Assembly: GCA_025917655.1 (NCBI GenBank)
Contig: CP084619.1
Coordinates: forward strand, 4,259,001-4,323,000
Length of the DNA: 64,000 nt
Source of the DNA: Chlorella sorokiniana
Taxonomy: Eukaryota > Chlorophyta > Trebouxiophyceae > Chlorellales > Chlorellaceae
Direction of reading: 5' to 3'
Below the pieces are notes generated by a model. It ran no database searches. It had not been told where the DNA came from and saw nothing but the letters and a program-made list of their open reading frames with translations. The translations under genes were made by a program, and so were the position numbers. Shown here one piece after another: positions 20,405 to 32,987 of the stretch (the first letter of the stretch is position 1; each line of letters begins with the position of its first letter).

Positions 20405-23400
20405 ATGACAGCTCACGTGGCTGCAATGACAGCAGCAGCCCTCGGAGCCTGCTCTGCCCAGCCTTCGAAGCGGCCGTGCCAGCCCTGGCAGCGCCAGCCT
20501 TTCGCCGCCGCCCGCGATCACTGCCAGGGGCAGCGGCGCGGCGTGGTGGCGGCAGCCAAGCGGCGTGGACCCCCAAAGGTCGGCAGGAGCAGCGCTGGAG
20601 GCGGCGGCCGGGGCCGCGTGGCTTCCAGGGACCGCCGAGGCGATGCTCGGGACCGTACCGCGCTGGGCGACCCCTCCTCGGCGGTGCGGGACGCCCGCGG
20701 CAGCGCGGTGCCGATGGCGGCGCTCGCCCCGGCGGCTTTGGCCGGCCCGACGCCGGGAGGCGGAGGGGGCGCCGCGAGGGGTACACCTCTGAGGCGGAAG
20801 CTGAAGGAGGGGCGGACTGGGATGAGGAGCTGCTGGAGGATCTGTCGGAGTCGGGTGAGCCTGACGTCAAGTGCCACCAGCCGCAGCGCACTCGCGTGTA
20901 ACTGGCTGCCAGCCTCGAGGTTGCCTGCCGCTGATGAGGCTTGAATCAGATGGCCCACGAAACACATGCCCCATCCATTGTCGTTCCTCAGCTCTCATGG
21001 CTCTCCGCCTCGGCCACTGCACTTGCCATGCCCCACCTCAGTACCCGCTGCTCCGCCGCCTCGCCCCCTCGCTTCACCCCGGCTCGCCCGCCGCCGCCGC
21101 AGAGGTGGCTGAGTTGATTGGCGAAGAGGGCGGCGAAGATGCTGCGCAGCTGCTGGCGGCTCTGGAGCCTGAGCTGCGGGGGATGTTGAGGCTGTGCTGG
21201 GCCAGTTTGCTTTCACGCTGGACCCCTTCCAAGTGCGAGCCGTTGCGGAGCTGCTGGGTGGAAAGTCAGGTGGGCTCGACGCGCCGCAGCGCACACAGCA
21301 GACCTGATTTCAAGTGTGTCGCGGTCGAGGTGCACGCTGGGCGTTCGCTGTGTGCAGCACCCAGCCTGGCTGGCAGCCTGCCTCGGTTGCTGCCCCTGTC
21401 CGCTAACATCGGAGGCACACCGCAGTGCAGGCAGCAGCAGAGGCAGCAGCAGAAGCAGCCCCACCAACGTGCCAAGACATCCACCACCCCACCGGCCCGT
21501 GTGGTGCAGTTGTGGTGTGCGCCCCCACGGGCGCCGGCAAGACGGCCATCGCCGAGGCGGCCGCCCTGCACTTCCTGGCGCGCGGGCGCCGCATCATTTA
21601 CACCACGCCCCTCAAGGCGCTCAGCAACCAGAAGCTGGGGGAGATGCGCGCGCGCTCGGGTGGGCGGGCCGCTGCCCTGCGCGGCCGCTGCGGCGTACCA
21701 GGAAGTCCCTAGGCCTGCGCTGGGCCTGGCTGGCACTCCTCCCTGCTGCCCCTTTCCCCCTTCTTTCCTTCTCCAACGCCTCCCCTCCTCCCCTCCTTCC
21801 TCCCTGCCCCCTCTCCACCGCCATGTCAGCCCTGAGGGTGCGGGCCTGCAGACAGGCGACGCATCTCTGAACGTGGATGCCCCGGTGGTTGTGATGACCA
21901 CAGAGATCCTGCGCAACCAGCTGTACCGCGTGGACGACGACGGGCGTACCGCAGATGACCGGCTGCAGGCGGGTGCTGGAACCAGGCGGTGCAGGCCTTG
22001 CAAGTAAAGCGAGACGCCCCTGTACCGCGGCTGGCTTGTCGCTTGCAGGAGAATGCCGCCCGTTCTGTCAGGCCACCCAGTGCCTGCACACAGTCGTGCT
22101 CTGCGCACGCCCTGCCGCGCTGCCGGCTGGCTGACAGCAGTGTACCGCTTGTACTGCAGGATGTTGGCCTTGTTGTACTGGACGAGGTGCACTACCTTGG
22201 GGACCCCAGCCGCGGCTCCGTGTGGGAGGAGGTGCGTCCTGCCCTTGCACCCCGCGCCCCCCCCCCCCTCCCCAGCTACTCCTCTCCTTTGTTTTTCCGC
22301 GTCACGCTTTGTTTGAGCTTGTCAGGGCACTGGTGTGTGCCGACAGCGGCCCGGCAGCCAAGGGGAGCTCTGTGCTTTGATCTTTCGATCCACATGGGCC
22401 GCATGTACTGGCCAGGACACGTGCTGGCCAGCTCACCGCACCGCTGCTGTCGCCTGTACCTCGGTATTGCCATGCCGCCGCAGGTCATCATCAATCTGCC
22501 GCCCCACATCCAGCTTCTATGCATGAGCGCCACTGTGAGGAACCCCGAAGACCTGGGCGGCTGGATCTCAGAGGTGCTCAGCGCTGCTAGTGGTTTGGGT
22601 GATGCCTTGCGTTTGGTGCCTTTGATGCGCCTTGTCGAGGTTGGGAGCTGGGCCCTGCGCTGCCTCTGCCCCCACCCATATTGGCTTGCAGCGCAGCTTG
22701 TGCCATGGCGTGATCAGTACCATTCCTGCCCCCCCCCGCAGGTTCACGGCGAGTGCGAGACCATCCGCACCAGCTTCCGCCCAGTGCCGCTCACCTGGCA
22801 CTTCTGCCATGCGCTGCCGCCGCCGCGCCAGGAGCCGCCCGCCACCGCCGCCGCGCGCCTGCTGCCGCTGCTGGACGGCGGCGGCCGCCGCATCAACCCC
22901 GCGCTGCTGCCGCCAGACAAGCGGTTTGGGGCGGGCGTGGACTCCGACGAGGATTGGGGGCGCTGGGACGGCGCCAAGAAGGGCGGGGTGCGCTGTGCTG
23001 CGCGCCACTGGGTGCACCCATGTTTCAAACTGCCGCCCTGGCTGCTGCCTGCCGTACCTTGGTAGGAGCGCCTGCAACGCTTCAAGCCTAGGACCTGGTT
23101 CCCCGTTGGGCTGCGCTGCTGCCTGCATCCCCTCCTCCCGCCTCGCCATGCCAATGCCAGTCTCCGCCCCTCCCCTGAAGCATTGCCTCGCTGCGAAACA
23201 CCGCCTGCCCTGCAGTTCAGCATGCGCACCGTCGAAGAGCTGGTGGGCACGCTGGACGGCGCGGACGACGACTGGCACCGCCTCCCGCGCTGGAAGCGCA
23301 TCCCGCCGCTGGAGTCGGGTGCGCTGCGCATGCTGGCCGCGTGATGCGCGCACTGTGTTGCCAGTGCCGCGCCTTGCGTGATGCTGTCCATTGTGGATTT

Positions 23401-26400
23401 TGTCCTGTCTCTGGTTGTTTGCGTGGTTGAGAAGGCGCTCTGCACAGGCCCGCCCATCCGTGCCTGTGCTGCCCACGCCCCACAATCCTCAACCATGTGC
23501 GCTGCCCTGTTGCCCTGCCCGTGCGCAGCGGTGGCCGCGCTGGCAGAGCGCCGCATGCTGCCAGCCATCTGGTTCATCTTCAGCCGCCGCGAGTGCGACC
23601 TTGCGGCGCAGCACCTGGACCTGCACGGCCTGCAGCTGACCACGGCGGAGGGTGGGTGCCACTGTGTGCGCCTGCGTGTCCAGCTCTGCCTCGCGCGCCC
23701 CACCCTAAGCTTGGCCTGCTGCCGCTGCCGCCTTTCCTGTTGCTGCTGCTGCTGGAGGGGCTGACAGTCGGGGCCTCCTGCACTGCCGCCTATGCCGCTC
23801 GCGGGGCCTGCTGCCCAGCCCATGCCCTCGGCTATCCCCAGAACGAACCCACGTGCCCGTCCAGAGCGAGGGGGGCAAGGCATGCCGGCATCCTCAAGCA
23901 GCCAGCCCCTCTTCTGCTCCGCGCCAGCCTCTCTTCTGTCTGCTCCCCGCCCGCTGCTCTCCCGCAGAGCGCCAGCAGATCCAGGCTGAGCTAAGCCAGC
24001 TGGCGGCGGAGCAGCCCGAGGCCGTCAAGGGCGGCTTCACGGCGGCGCTGCTGGCGGGGGTGGCCAGCCACCACGCCGGCTGCCTGCCCGCGTGGAAGGG
24101 CCTCGTGGAGCGGCTCTTCCAGCGAGGTGACTCCGCCCGCTTGGCCCAGGTCTTGCTCTGCCACACCGAAACGGTCCTGTTGTGCGCAGCCGCAACACAT
24201 TGCTGGTACGGCATGTTGTGGGGGGCTTTGCGGGCGGGGCTGCCTTGTCGTCACCCTCCTGACTGACCACCTGCCGTGCATTGGCCCCCACCCCCTCCCG
24301 CAGGCCTGCTGAAGCTCGTCTTTGCCACCGAGACGCTGGCCGCCGGCATCAACATGCCCGCCCGCACCACGCTGGTGGCGGCGCTCAGCCGGCGGCGCGA
24401 CGGCGCCATCGGCCCCCTGCAGCACAACGAGCTGCTGCAGATGGCGGGGCGGGCGGGGCGGCGAGGCTACGACACCGTGGGCAACTGCGTTGTGCTGCAG
24501 GTGGGGCTCCTCACACGCCTGCTCCCTGTTCCGGGTGAAAGTTCCGGGTTTTGTTTGCAGGTCGTCCTTCTGTGCCAGTGCTGGCCGCACGGGCGAGCCA
24601 GCTGCCGGTGCAGCGGCGCTTACGATGGGTGGTTGCTCTCGCGGGCGTGGCAGGGGGTGCGGGCCAGTTAGGTGGCGCAGGGAGCCCCGGTGGAGGCTCA
24701 GTGTTTGCTGGCTGCCCTCAAGCGCAGAGCAAGTGGGAGGATGCTGACGTGGCGTGGGACATCCTACGGCGGGGCCCCGAGCCGCTGCGCTCCCAGGTGC
24801 GCCCGGGCTGCCGGCAGAAGGCCAGCGCCCGCCGCTACTGCAGGCCCCTCCCGTCCCCGCAGCTTGGCCCGCACTGCAGCTGGAGCGCCCGCCGGCCCCG
24901 GGGGCCCTCGCTGCCGCCATCTTCGCTCTGAATCTTCGCTCTGCATCACAGCGCTGCGCAGCGACTGCTGCGGCGGCCACGGGGACCGCGAGCGTGCCCC
25001 CTAGTGCAAGCACCTCGCCACCCCTCCCTCCCTTTCTCCAATGTACTTTGATGCACGCCCTGCTCTCCTCCCACACAACACGAGTGTTCCCCGGCCCCAC
25101 CAAAGCACACACCCCTATCGCCGCCGCAACCACCACACACACATGCACGCACAGACACACACACACCTACCACAACCACGATATCCCCCCCCCCTTTGCC
25201 CCCCCAGTTCTCCACCGGCTACTCCATGGTGCTCAACCTGCTCTACACGCGCACGCTGGGCGAGGCGCGCGCCTTCCTCGACCGCTCCTTCGCCCGCTAC
25301 CTCGGCTCCATCGGCTCCCAGGTGGGTGGGTGGGTGGGCGGGTGGGCGGGTGGATGTTTGTTGGGCTGGGCGCTTGGTTCTCCTCGAAAAGTGGTGCTGG
25401 GAGGGAGAACTGAAAGGGGTATTTGCCGCTTTGGGGCGCTTACCAGCTGAACAGGACAGCAACAAAGCATGGGGACCCGCGATGTGATGCGTACCTTGAC
25501 CAGCTGCCGAGCAGCCTGCTGACCACGGGCAGGGGTAGCGTCACCCGATGATCCCACCCCCCTCCGTGCAGCGACGTCTGGCCGAGGCGGCGCGGCTGGA
25601 GGCGCGGGCGGCGGGGCTCAGCGGGGAGGCTGCCGGGCGCGCGGGGTGGGCGCCGACGCCGAGCAGCTTTGGGCCAAGTGAGCGGTTTCTTCGCTGCTTT
25701 AAAGCCACGATGGAGCAGGCGCCTGGCCGCCGAAACGTGTTGCCCTGCCGCGCGCCCCTTGGGCAGCTGGGCTTGGAGGTGGAGCGTCGGCTGTGGCTGT
25801 GCTTTGAGATGACGCGATTGGGTTGCCACGCGGCGTTGCACCCGGTGCGCCCCCGCAGGTACCAGAAGCTGCAGGGGAGGCTCAAGGAGGAGAAGCGCGC
25901 CGCCAAGCTGCTGCGCGCCCAGCTGGCGGAGGAGCGAGCCATCGCAGCGGGTGCACCTCCCCTGCGCCCGCCTCCGCCCCTGGCCCGCCTCCTCTCGCCC
26001 TGTTCCTCTGCTGCCATGCACGAGGCTGGCCACCTGCCGACATTGCCCCACGTGCATGTGTTGGGTGTGGCCCCCTTGCAGAAGCGGCGCTTGAGCGGCG
26101 CAGCCTGCCCTGCCTGGTGGGCCTTGACCTCTCCGCCAGCAACCTGGGTGAGGCTGCGCCCGCTGTGTCCTCAGCCTGCCTGCACCCTTGCAAAGCTTGC
26201 CCCTCTCCGCCCTTGCCTGCCCCCGTGCGGAACCTTGAGCAAAGCCTCATGCATCTGCTGAAATTGCCACGCTCTTTGCTTGCTCGCCCTCCCCACCCCC
26301 ACCAACCCACCACCACACAAACACACTCCTTCTTCGACACCCTCCGGCTACTCGTTCTGTGTGCTCATCCGCTCTCCCCTGCCGCCGCTGCAGGCGACTC

Positions 26401-29400
26401 CGACTACCGCCTGCCCGCGCTGCTGCTGTGCAGCCTGGAGCGGGGCTCTGGGGGCGTTTGGGTGGTGGAGCCAGGCCCCGATTTCCTTTGCCTGGGGGCC
26501 GACAACAAACTGTACCAGGTTGGTCGGTGGGGTGGTGTGTGTTTGTGCAGGCGGTGGGGTGGGGTGGGTGGATGTGCAGCGGGTTCATGCATGGAGGGGT
26601 AAGCGGTGGGGAAGGCAGGTTCTTGTGGTGGTGGGTGGTGATGGTGGGTGGTGTGTGTGGGCCGGCGGGGCGCACGCCCGTGGTCCCTGGTGGGTGCTGC
26701 AACAGCGTCGGGATTTGAGGCTGGCAGGGCGCCCAGTGCCGGGGCTGCTTGCGAGCTGTCTGCTGGTAGCCAAGTGGGTTGCACGCCTTCAGCGACTGTC
26801 TGTGTGACGACGGCGCACGCCCACCGCCCTACTTGGATGGCCAAGCTGGCGTGGCTCCGGGCCTGGGGCCGAGCCTGACCTATAAACTGAAGCCGCCAGG
26901 CATCCTTTTCAGCTTTCTGAAAGGCTGCCGCCCGGGAACCGCGCAGGTGGACCACCGCCACATCGCCGCCGTGTGCGCCGGCCCGCACCCTGTGTCAGAC
27001 GACTTGGAGGCGTGCGAGGGGGTGATGCGCCACGCTCGCTCCCTGCGCAGCCGCAGTGAGTGCCCGCTGCCCATGCTGCCTCCGCTCCCTCTTGGCAGCC
27101 GGCCAGCTGGCCGACATGCAGACCTGCTGCTGCTGCCCGGCAGGCCCTGCCTGGCTGCCGGCTTGCAGTATGGCGTGCGCCAACTCTTTGTTCTCTGCTC
27201 TGCTCTTGTTCGCTCCCCCTGCAGGCTGGAGCGAGCTGGCGCAGGATGTGGGCTGCGCCGAAGGCTCCGCCGTGACCGCCCTGGTGGCCAGCAAGCTGCT
27301 GCTGCCCGCTGAGCTGCGCACACGTGAGCGCGCCTGCTCTGCCGCCTGCCTGCACTGCTGCCAAATCAGTGCTGGACTGCCAGCTGGAGCGCCAAGCCGC
27401 CCCGCGCTGCCGATCGGCTGCGCAGCGCTGGTCCTGCCCGGCCGCCCCGCCGTTGGCTGCGCCCGTCAGCCGCTGCGCCTTCTCTACAGCTGTCTGCCCC
27501 TGCTAGACGGTGGGAATGACGCCCTTCACATTCCTGCCTGCGCCTCGTACAGTGCTGCCCTCAGTGGAGGGCCTGCTGGCGCTGGAAGCGCAGCGGCAGC
27601 GCGTGCGGCGGGTCAAGGCGCAGGTCAACGAAATCAAGGGGGACCGTGCGTTCATGAGGGCGGCCAAGGCGCTGAACAAGCAGGCACGTTTCTCTGTTTG
27701 TTTCGGCCGCCGGTCTGGTGCCGAGCGGAGCGACGGGGCGGTGGGCGGCTGATGCAGCGGTGCTGCGGCGCTGGTGGCGCACATCGGGCTCAGCATGCAG
27801 TGCGGCTGGCGGCCCGCCGTGCCTGCGCATCCATCGCCTGCCGTCGCAGTGGGCTGGCCGCCTGTGGGGTGGGCGGGTGGGTGGTGATCACCCGGCCCGC
27901 AGTGGCCTAGGCTGATCAGCAAGCTTCTGCAAAACAGCTTGCTCCCTGGGGTGCCACCCCGCCTCCACCTCTGTGCCTGCAGGCAGCCAAGGCGGCTGCT
28001 CTGCTGGAGCGGGCCGCCACGCTGCGCGCTGAGGTGGAGGGGCAGTCAGACAGCAGCTGGCGCGCCTTTGAAGACCTGCTGAGCGTGCTGCAGCAAGCCG
28101 GCGCTCTGGACCTGCCTGCAGACGGCACAGCCGACGGCCAAGGCGTGCCTGTGGCGGCGGATGGCACCCTGGCCCCTGGCAGCAGCAGCGGCGGCAGCAG
28201 CGGCAGCGCAAGCGGCAGCGCCAGCCAGGAGCCGGCAGCGGTCGAGGAACCCCTGCTGTCGCTGCCGCCAGCGCTGCCGGGGGCGGCATGGTGCGCTTTG
28301 CGCCGCTGGGCCTGGTGGCGCGGGAGGTCAGCTGCGCCAACGAGCTCTGGATGGCGCTGGTGCTGACGCACCCGGCTCTGCAGGCGCTGCCGCCGCCGCA
28401 GCTGGCGGGCGTGCTGTGCGCAGGTGATTGCGTGTGTGTGTGATTTGGGGTGCGGCGGCCTGCGACTCTTTAAGGAGGGGGCGGGGGGCTGCACTGAGGT
28501 GGCGCTGGGCAACAGGATTCCTGCGTGCTGTGCGCCCGTCCTCCTGGAGCTTCCTGCTGCCTTCTGTGGGGCTCCCTCCACGTGAGGCAGCCCGCCGCTC
28601 TGCTGCCTCCCCTGCGGCCGCACCGACCGCGCCCTCCCCCTCCTGTGTGGCTCGGCGCCGCCCGCAGTGGTGGCCCCCGAGAGCGTGTCGCGGCCCAGCG
28701 TGTGGGCCGCCTACCCCGCCAGCGAGGCGGTGACGAGGGCGGTGCTGGAGCTGGAGGAGGGGCGGCAGCGGCTGGCGGCGCTGCAGGCGGCGCGGGGCGT
28801 GGACTGCCCCATCCCTGTGGACCTTCGCCTGGCGGGGCTGGTGGAGGCCTGGGCCGCTGGCTGCTCCTGGGAGGAAATCATGCAGGCAGGCGGCGCGGAG
28901 GGGCGGGCAGCGGGCTGCCAGCAAACCGGCTTGCACGGCGCCGTCTGTGACGGGAGCAGGGTGCTCCAGGGGGCCCGCGCGCTGCTGCTGCGGGCGGCTG
29001 GCGGCAGCGGGGTTGGAGCTCCAGAGCGCCGCTGCGTGTCCCCCCCACACACCACCCACCCACCACACACACACATACACGCATACACCACCACCACCGC
29101 GCGCTGCCTTCTGCAGGACTGCAGCCTAGATGACGGCGACATTGCGCGCCTGCTGACACGCACCCTCGACATGCTGCGCCAGGTGAGCGCTGGGGGTGCT
29201 GCACCGGGTCCCCGCCACTCCCCTGCCTGCTGTGCTGCAGCGATGCGAAGGAGCAAGGCTGGCAGCCCAGCTGCATGCGGCGTGCCACCGGCTGATCAGC
29301 TCTGCGCCCACGCCCTCTTGCCGCCCACGCGCCATCGTGCCCCCCTCTTTGTGCCCGCCCGCCCGCCCGCAGGTGGCGTTTTGCGACACGCTGCTGCCGC

Positions 29401-29471
29401 CGCTGCGGCGCAGCGCTCGGCAGGCCATGGTGGCGATGGACCGCAAGCCCATCTCAGACTTGGTGGTCTGA
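20405..29471 (+). CDS. ISE2: ISE2-like chloroplast DEVH-box RNA helicase (Ski2/Mtr4 superfamily)
   Basis: Large SF2 RNA helicase; the Arabidopsis relative ISE2 acts in plastid RNA processing and affects plasmodesmata. About twenty exons cover 9 kb, the first being 20405-20854 and the second 21103-21269. The N-terminus (MTAHVAAMTAAALGACSAQ, then Arg/Gly-rich) fits a transit peptide. Helicase motifs run in order: I APTGAGKT (about 21520), Ia TTPLKALSNQK, Ib TTEILRNQLY (about 21900), II DEVHYLGD (about 22180), III SATVRN (about 22525), IV FSRRECD (about 23578), V ATETLAAGINMPA (about 24330), VI QMAGRAGRRGYD (about 24440). Then come FSTGYSMVLNLLYTRTLG, coiled segments (YQKLQGRLKEEKRAAKLLRA) and a DSHCT-like C-terminal helical domain (ESVSRPSVWAAYPASEA, GLVEAWAAGCSWEEIMQDC, DIARLLTRTLDMLRQVAF), ending MDRKPISDLVV. 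One-base deficits occur in G runs at 20778-20781 and 21178-21182, and one more seems needed near 21660-21840. Confidence 0.87.
25118..25360. repeat. CA-rich and GGTG-rich simple repeats in helicase introns
   Basis: An intron of the helicase gene carries an imperfect CA-rich tract (about 25118-25180) followed by a C run. The next intron begins with tandem GGTG/GGCG units (about 25322-25355). Similar C/A-rich tracts occur at about 26290-26325 and 29040-29095. All lie next to splice sites in introns. Confidence 0.75.
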
Positions 29472-30023
29472 GGGGCGGCGAGCATTGAGCAAGCGCGTAA
29501 GGTTATTCATGAATGACAAACTGTGCATTGAGCTGCCCGAGTCAGGCGGCTGCAACGTTCCATGCTTGCGGGCGCGCTGTGACATCCTGCCACACGAGGG
29601 CAGCTGTGCAGCAGGAGCTTTCCGGGCAGCACAACCAGATTCTGTCAGCCCCCATATCTGAGCTGTTTTACGGGTGTGATCAGTGAAAAACTCGGGAGTG
29701 TTAGCGAGCACGCTGGCAGGTAAGGGCCAGCCTCACTCAGCCTGGGCACAACTGCAACACTTGGGAGCAGGCGGCGGCGCCGCTCCCGCCGCTGCCAGCT
29801 TGCAGCCGTTGGCGTTCCGAGGCGGCCCGCCGCCCCCACATTCCCGCCAAATGGTTGATAGCGTTGATCAGAAGAACTCCGACGACGAACATCGCTGTCG
29901 GGCTGGGTAGGGTTGGCAGGGTTGTTGTCCCTGGGCATGGGAGACGTTTGATTTGGGCGTCAGGAACGGCTCCCCGACACCCATTTCTCGCCATCCCTGT
30001 GCTCTACCTCGCTTCCCACAACC
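29472..30023. other. Intergenic: helicase 3' region and OEP24 promoter
   Basis: Contains the 3' untranslated region of the helicase gene and the upstream region of the OEP24 gene, both on the plus strand. I saw no TGTAA and no further gene. Confidence 0.5.
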
Positions 30024-31622
30024 ATGGTGCGCCTGACCGTCCGCCCCCACCTCACCATCAGCGAGAAGCAGGATGTTTCCGGCGGAGCCAAGGCCATGAT
30101 GGACCACGGCAACGCTCAGTGGAGCCTGACCATGACTGATGCCGCCATGAAGGGCGGGGACGTCATGGATGGGATGCGCGTGGGGATGCGGTGAGGAATG
30201 GGATGATGGGCTGTTGTGAGGCCTGGCAGTGCCGAGCGTGCCTTGCTTGCTCGCATTGGCAGATCCATGCCCCTTGTGATGGTTCGCGAGCGCTTGGCGG
30301 TCTGTCGCTCGCGCCTGCAGGCTCAACGACGGCTCCCTGCGGATGGACTGGAGCCCTGCCAACGGCCAGCACCTCATCCAGACCAACCACACCCTCTCCG
30401 TCAAGGATCGCGACATCAATGTGCGCATCACCGATGTGGCGGGTGCCGAGCGCGGTGAGACACGTGATGGCATGATGCTTGCTCGAGGCCGCTTGTTTGC
30501 CTCCGCCCTGCCCCTGTTGCCTGTGAATCGGCGTCTCTAGGGACGATGGCCGTTTTCGAGGCCGAATGTCCGTGTCGGAGCGCGTCTGGCCGTTGGCAGT
30601 TGGCAGGCCTTGCGTCGCCGTCCCAGGCCCTTGCACAGAATCCCTAGTATGGCTGAAGTGCGTCCCCCCCCCACGTCCCCCTTGCTGCAGCCACCTATGT
30701 CAACGCCTCAATGAAGGTTGACGACAACAACAGCGCCAAGGTCATCTACCGGTGCAACCCCGGCAACTGGTGAGGCTGCGTGACATGCGCTTCGTCCCCC
30801 TGCTGGCCAACCTTATCCTCGCTCCGCTCACCTGCCCTTCCCCCTGCCTGTCGCTGCAGCCTGGACCACCGCAACGCCTCTGTGGGCTGGGTGTACACCA
30901 AGGTGTGTACGGCTGCCTGGCCTGGCCAGGCCAGCTGGGCCCACCCAACTGTGCCGTCCTGGCCCCTCCTCATGCCACCGCGTCCCCGGCACAAGCCCTC
31001 TCACCCCCACTCCTTACCCCCGCCTCCCCACCCCAGGACGACATCACCGTGGAGCCCCGCTACAACCTGGGCACCGAGAGCCTGTCCGCCGGCGTTACCT
31101 ACCGCATGGATGACGAGAACCGCGTGCGCGCCATCTTCGACATGGGCTCCAACGAGGTGAGCCCCACATCCAGCCCGCCCGCCTGGGGCCCCCGCTCCTC
31201 ATCGCCCCCTCTGCGCAGCCACAGCAGCTCGCCTGCCTGCAGCTGGGCGATCAGTCAGGCCCTGCCGCGCTGCCTGCCAGCCCAGGCCCCAGCCCAGGCC
31301 CGTATGGCAAGGCTGGGTGTTGCTCCCCGCCTCGCTTCACCCCTTGGCCGCGCCCCCGCTCCCTGCAGGGCGTCCTGACCTGGTTCAACACCGGCAGCCT
31401 GGGCGGCGGCGGCGAGACCCGCGTGAGCGCACGCATGAGGATGGACAAGGACAGCATGCAGCAGGTGCGCCGGCTTCGCCACTTGAACCTCCTCACATTG
31501 ATTGTTTTTCTACCAAGGATGTTGCATGTGTAGGTTCTTGCCGCGACTGACTATCCCTCAACACACTCCTGCTGCAGATGCCCACCATCATGATCTCCAA
31601 GAACTGGGATCTGGACATGTGA
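30024..31622 (+). CDS. OEP24: Chloroplast outer envelope pore protein OEP24
   Basis: A beta-barrel solute channel of the outer plastid envelope; plant OEP24 passes sugar phosphates and other charged metabolites. Seven exons join without any break: 30024-30190, 30321-30454, 30691-30769, 30860-30902, 31037-31156, 31369-31464, 31578-31622, giving about 227 residues, close to the plant length. Matches by eye to plant OEP24 include WSLTMTDAAMKGG near the start, NPGNCLDHRNASVGWVYTKD, ITVEPRYNLGTESLSAGVTY, GVLTWFNTGSLGGGGETRVS and the end MPTIMISKNWDLDM. Alternating polar and hydrophobic residues fit beta strands. There is no transit peptide, as expected for an outer envelope protein. Confidence 0.88.
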
Positions 31623-32987
31623 GCGGCGCGAGGGCCGCCAGCCGGCTGAACCAGCGGCTGGCTGGTTGGCCGCCGTCGCTCCTCCCGTGCTCCGCCCCGT
31701 CCCTCTGGCTGCCTGCGCGCATCTGTCGTCTCGTCTCCCGCGTATGCCGTGTCCTGCCGGCATGCTGCTGGTGCTCCGTCTGTGAGGAACCGCTCTGGCT
31801 GGGTGGGCCATGCCCCGCACTGCCTTGCAGTGTGCCCGATTTTACGACCATACCACGTATGACTCGCCCTGCGCTCTGCTTTGACTGTGGCATGGTCCCG
31901 CCTGCTTGTGTTGGCCCTCCTCTGTGCCGGCTTGCATCCAGCGTGTGTTTCCTTGTGTCCCACTCGTGTCGTATCCCAGTTTTGTCCCGTAGCTGCGCTG
32001 CTATGTTTGGCCGGAGGCTGAGCAAGGTTGGGGCGGCGGCGGCCGCTCACGCCCCTTGGCATCCTCCCCACCTGACTTTTTCGGCATCGGCAGCGCGCGT
32101 GCACCCACCTCGGTACTGTCATACACAAAAAGAGAGAAGATCGATTTTGATTCACCCCCCCATTGTACCCCTTCTCGGCCCCCTGGTTTCGGAACGTGCC
32201 CTGACGTGAGCAAGCGTTTTTGCGTAGCGCCTGAGCGGCTTGCTTTACCCCTGCTCCTGAGACCACCTCACACTTCGATTTTGTCACTGTGTGCGCATCG
32301 CTTCGGCTTGGTGCAGCCTGGGTGCTGGCATCGTCCGCTGCCCGGTTCCCCACCTGTGTTGCCGCCCCAGTTTTCTGGCCGCCCACTGAAGCGACTGCTA
32401 CCTCTGCCATCACTTGCCGATTCCCATGAAAACGAAAATTGTATGCCTGTGCCGGCACGCCGTTGCTTGACCTAGGGCCAACTGCCCTTTTCCCTGTAAA
32501 CACACATCTGTAGCTGGGAACAGAACAGGGAACACAGGCAAATGTGTCAGAGCAGGCACGCTGCGGGCGGCGGGCGGCGATTTGTCGTGGCACATTGCCC
32601 CTGCACAGCACTTCCCTTTGAGGGACCCTTGAACCTTTGGTCTTCTCTCTCTTGAAGTTTGGGCTCGTGCTGTTGGCCGCCAGCACCCGCACCGGCGGGT
32701 GAGTTGTGGTTCCAGCACCTTGTGCTTGGGTTCTCCAGGAAAACAGGTCAAGTTCATTGTCGCACCATTTATTTGAATTCAAGTTGGGCTTTCCGCGTAC
32801 ACTGCAGCCGCTGTGAGCAGAGCGCTGCCTTCTTCAAGCCCCAAAGCTTTGCAGATTCTGCTTGTTCTATGTACGCGAACCTGCGGTTCGTCACATCATT
32901 AAGTTTGCGCCCTGCCGGTCAGTGAGCAAGGCTGGGTCCTGGCGCCGCCGCCTGTCGCCGCAGGAACCAGCGGCGAGGAGAGCCACC
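31623..32987. other. Long 3' untranslated region of OEP24 and GPX promoter
   Basis: The sequence is T-rich and less GC-rich than exons, and a TGTAA at 32495 suggests a 3' untranslated region of about 870 bases. A long open frame on the minus strand (to 32782) has no family motif, unlike codon usage and no splice logic, so I treat it as chance. The last 200 bases should hold the GPX promoter. Confidence 0.5.
32495..32499 (+). terminator. Poly(A) signal TGTAA, probably OEP24
   Basis: First TGTAA on the plus strand that I saw after the OEP24 stop codon at 31622. The distance (about 870 bases) is long, so assignment is tentative. Confidence 0.4.

Noticed and set aside
23991-25166. 391-codon open frame opposite the helicase gene
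   Set aside because: Antisense to exons encoding helicase motifs V and VI; low-complexity Ala/Arg/Gly product with no motif.
31493-32782. 429-codon open frame on the minus strand
   Set aside because: It lies in the T-rich 3' region of OEP24, overlaps its last exon, shows no family motif and has codon use unlike the neighbouring exons.
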